A DNA stretch of 31,570 nt, from positions 1-31,570 of the forward strand of contig KN880704.1 of assembly GCA_000934385.1 (NCBI GenBank). Reading direction: 5' to 3'. The notes beneath the pieces were generated by a model. That model was given only the letters and a program-made list of their open reading frames with translations, was not told where the DNA came from and did not search any database. Shown here in pieces: positions 30,205 through 31,570 of this stretch; position 1 is the first letter of the stretch, and the number at the start of each line of letters is the position of its first letter. Origin of the DNA: Cylindrobasidium torrendii FP15055 ss-10 (Eukaryota > Basidiomycota > Agaricomycetes > Agaricales > Physalacriaceae). Made by a program: the position numbers and the translations under genes.

Positions 30205-31129
30205 CTATACACGGACATGAACGAACGACGCGATACTGGTATTCCTGTTGACACCGCAGGAGGTACCTTGCCCAACGCAGCCAGTGCATGCGACCAGTTT
30301 GTTCTTCGCATTTGGATATGAGCCAGTATCTCGCACACAGATCTGGCCAAGGGCGCAGCAGCGATCGCAGGCCAGGTTTGGGCTCGGCGTTGGCGACTGT
30401 GACGGGGGCGGGGTTCGTGATGGCGGTGGTGGGAGGGCGGGCGTCCGGAACTCGGGCGGTGGCGGGCCAGGTGATGCGATGGCAGGTAAGCGGGGTGGAT
30501 GGAAGGCGCGCGATTGGAACGGAGTCTGGTACGGCGCCTCGAACAACGGCGGGAGGTAGCGGGCTTTGAATCCAGGCGCGTCGTCGGGATTTGGTGAAAT
30601 GCTCGGCGAGCTGGCCGACCGGGGCGACCCTCGGCCATCTCGGGAAGAGTAGTACCTCTCATTTATCTTCGACGGAGCGACCTGGAGTGTTTCGAGGAGG
30701 CGCGGGCTGCCCCTAGCTCGTGGCGGCAAATTATGATAGGCTTCCGACGTGACAGTGCTCGTCGGCGACGCGTCCGAGTCGTATAGGGACACTGGCAGCA
30801 CTCAACACCAGAGAAAGAAAAGGGTAGAGAAGGGAGGAAGACATACTGCTATGCGTCAGATTGACAGGATCTCCCCGAGGACGCCAGCAGCCAAGATGGT
30901 CCATATATGCGTACTCTCCGTTGCCGTCTGGTTCGCTTGTCGAGTCAAACTTGGACGAGTTATGTGGCCAGAGAGGTTGGTCTCCGTCTGGTCCAAAGCT
31001 GTCCTCGTCCTCGTCCTCTTCCTTCAATGTAGTCTCTCCGTTGTTATGGCCGGCGTCGACGCGTAGCTGGCGGTCGTCCTGAGCAGCGGGGTGGTCGGAG
31101 TGACCGAGAAAATCGTCGCGCTCGCGCAT
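30205..31129 (-). CDS. Zinc-cluster-like protein with C-terminal Zn2Cys6-type cysteine spacing
   Basis: Two exons (31129-30847, 30791-30205) close in phase to 289 aa. The start is MRERDDFLGHSDHPAAQDDR. The first exon has an acidic LKEEDEDEDSFGPDGD stretch, and the middle is very Pro/Ser-rich (TPALPPPPSRTPPPSQSPTP). Near the C-terminus six cysteines have the spacing C-x2-C-x6-C-x16-C-x2-C-x6-C (Cys 236, 239, 246, 263, 266, 273), within the range of fungal Zn2Cys6 binuclear clusters that bind DNA. The basic residues usual between the first cysteines are sparse and the cluster is at the C-terminus, not the N-terminus, so DNA binding is uncertain. The last 16 residues may be replaced by further exons if the stop at 30205 lies in an intron. 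Confidence 0.7.
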
Positions 31130-31570
31130 GATGGTGGTCTGAAGTCACGGCGTTTCGGCGCTTAGCAAACTTTCGGTTAGCCTTTCGTCCCGCCCTTTAG
31201 GAGGTTCGCACGTGCCGCCCGCGGAGATACAATGGGCGACGTGCGGCGTTTCGTAGATCGGGGGGGCGCGGCCGACCAGCGGCAAGAACAAACCGTCTCG
31301 ATATGATCTCCACCCACGACGTTCGCCAGAGTAGAGGACGCAGTCACAGCCTGGCATTGTGATGTAGTCGTACGGTCGAAACTACACAACAGTCTTTACC
31401 CTACAACATGCAAATGACAGATCATTCGCTGCGATAACCAACACTAGCGGGACACACGACCACGGTCACCACACCCTGCACAGGCATTGAGGTCCACGCA
31501 TTGAACTGAGGATTAGCCGAACCGGCTAGCTGCGTCGGCGTAGGTTTGTCGATATGCAGAATGACGCTGA
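31130..31570. other. Upstream region of the zinc-cluster-like gene
   Basis: About 440 bp to the window end. No gene is supported. It should contain the promoter of the gene starting at 31129. Confidence 0.45.

Noticed and set aside
29837..30220. 127-codon plus-strand frame
   Set aside because: Overlaps an equally long minus-strand frame. No start context, splice sites or domain support either one.

Overview
The window looks like nuclear DNA of a mushroom-forming basidiomycete (Agaricomycete). Genes are dense and on both strands. They are cut by short GT-AG introns of about 45-80 nt whose phases I could close by hand. Several proteins belong to types common in such fungi: a heat-shock-factor regulator, a BTB/POZ protein, a secreted YcaC-like hydrolase, an HNH-like protein and a zinc-cluster-like protein. 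I saw no mating-type, rRNA, tRNA or CRISPR signal. All protein calls are from reading translations; no database search was possible.

Positions 1-13466 form a large inverted duplication. Two arms of about 3.4 kb (1-3381 and 10060-13466, by eye about nine-tenths identical) each carry the same convergent pair of unknown genes: A, a nuclear-looking acidic-tailed protein, and B, a charged coiled-coil protein. The arms enclose about 6.7 kb of unique sequence. This holds a possible decayed gene (3.4-4.9 kb), an HSF-type transcription factor (5156-7258, minus) and a divergently transcribed acidic nuclear-looking protein (8521-9659, plus). The left arm runs off the window start.

From 13370 to 14707 there is a 100-N gap with almost the same 393 bp on both sides, which is probably an unmerged contig overlap. 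Next to it is a roughly 0.52-kb element with 41-bp terminal inverted repeats and an interior built of 11-bp repeats. From 15.3 to 20.0 kb lie three single-copy genes: a secreted YcaC/isochorismatase-like hydrolase, a seven-exon BTB protein and a four-exon membrane protein.

Positions 20740-27706 hold a head-to-tail array of four copies of a gene of unknown family, all on the minus strand. Exons 1-3 are identical in length in every copy (105, 82 and 155 nt), and a near-palindromic promoter element recurs upstream of each start codon. Copy 1, at the downstream end of the array, has an in-frame stop and is probably a pseudogene. Facing away from copy 4 is a degenerate HNH-like gene (27917-29468). 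The window ends with a gene whose C-terminus has Zn2Cys6 cysteine spacing (30205-31129).

The most likely undescribed items are the four-copy family with its shared promoter element, the palindromic A/B module around the HSF locus, and the 11-bp-repeat TIR element.
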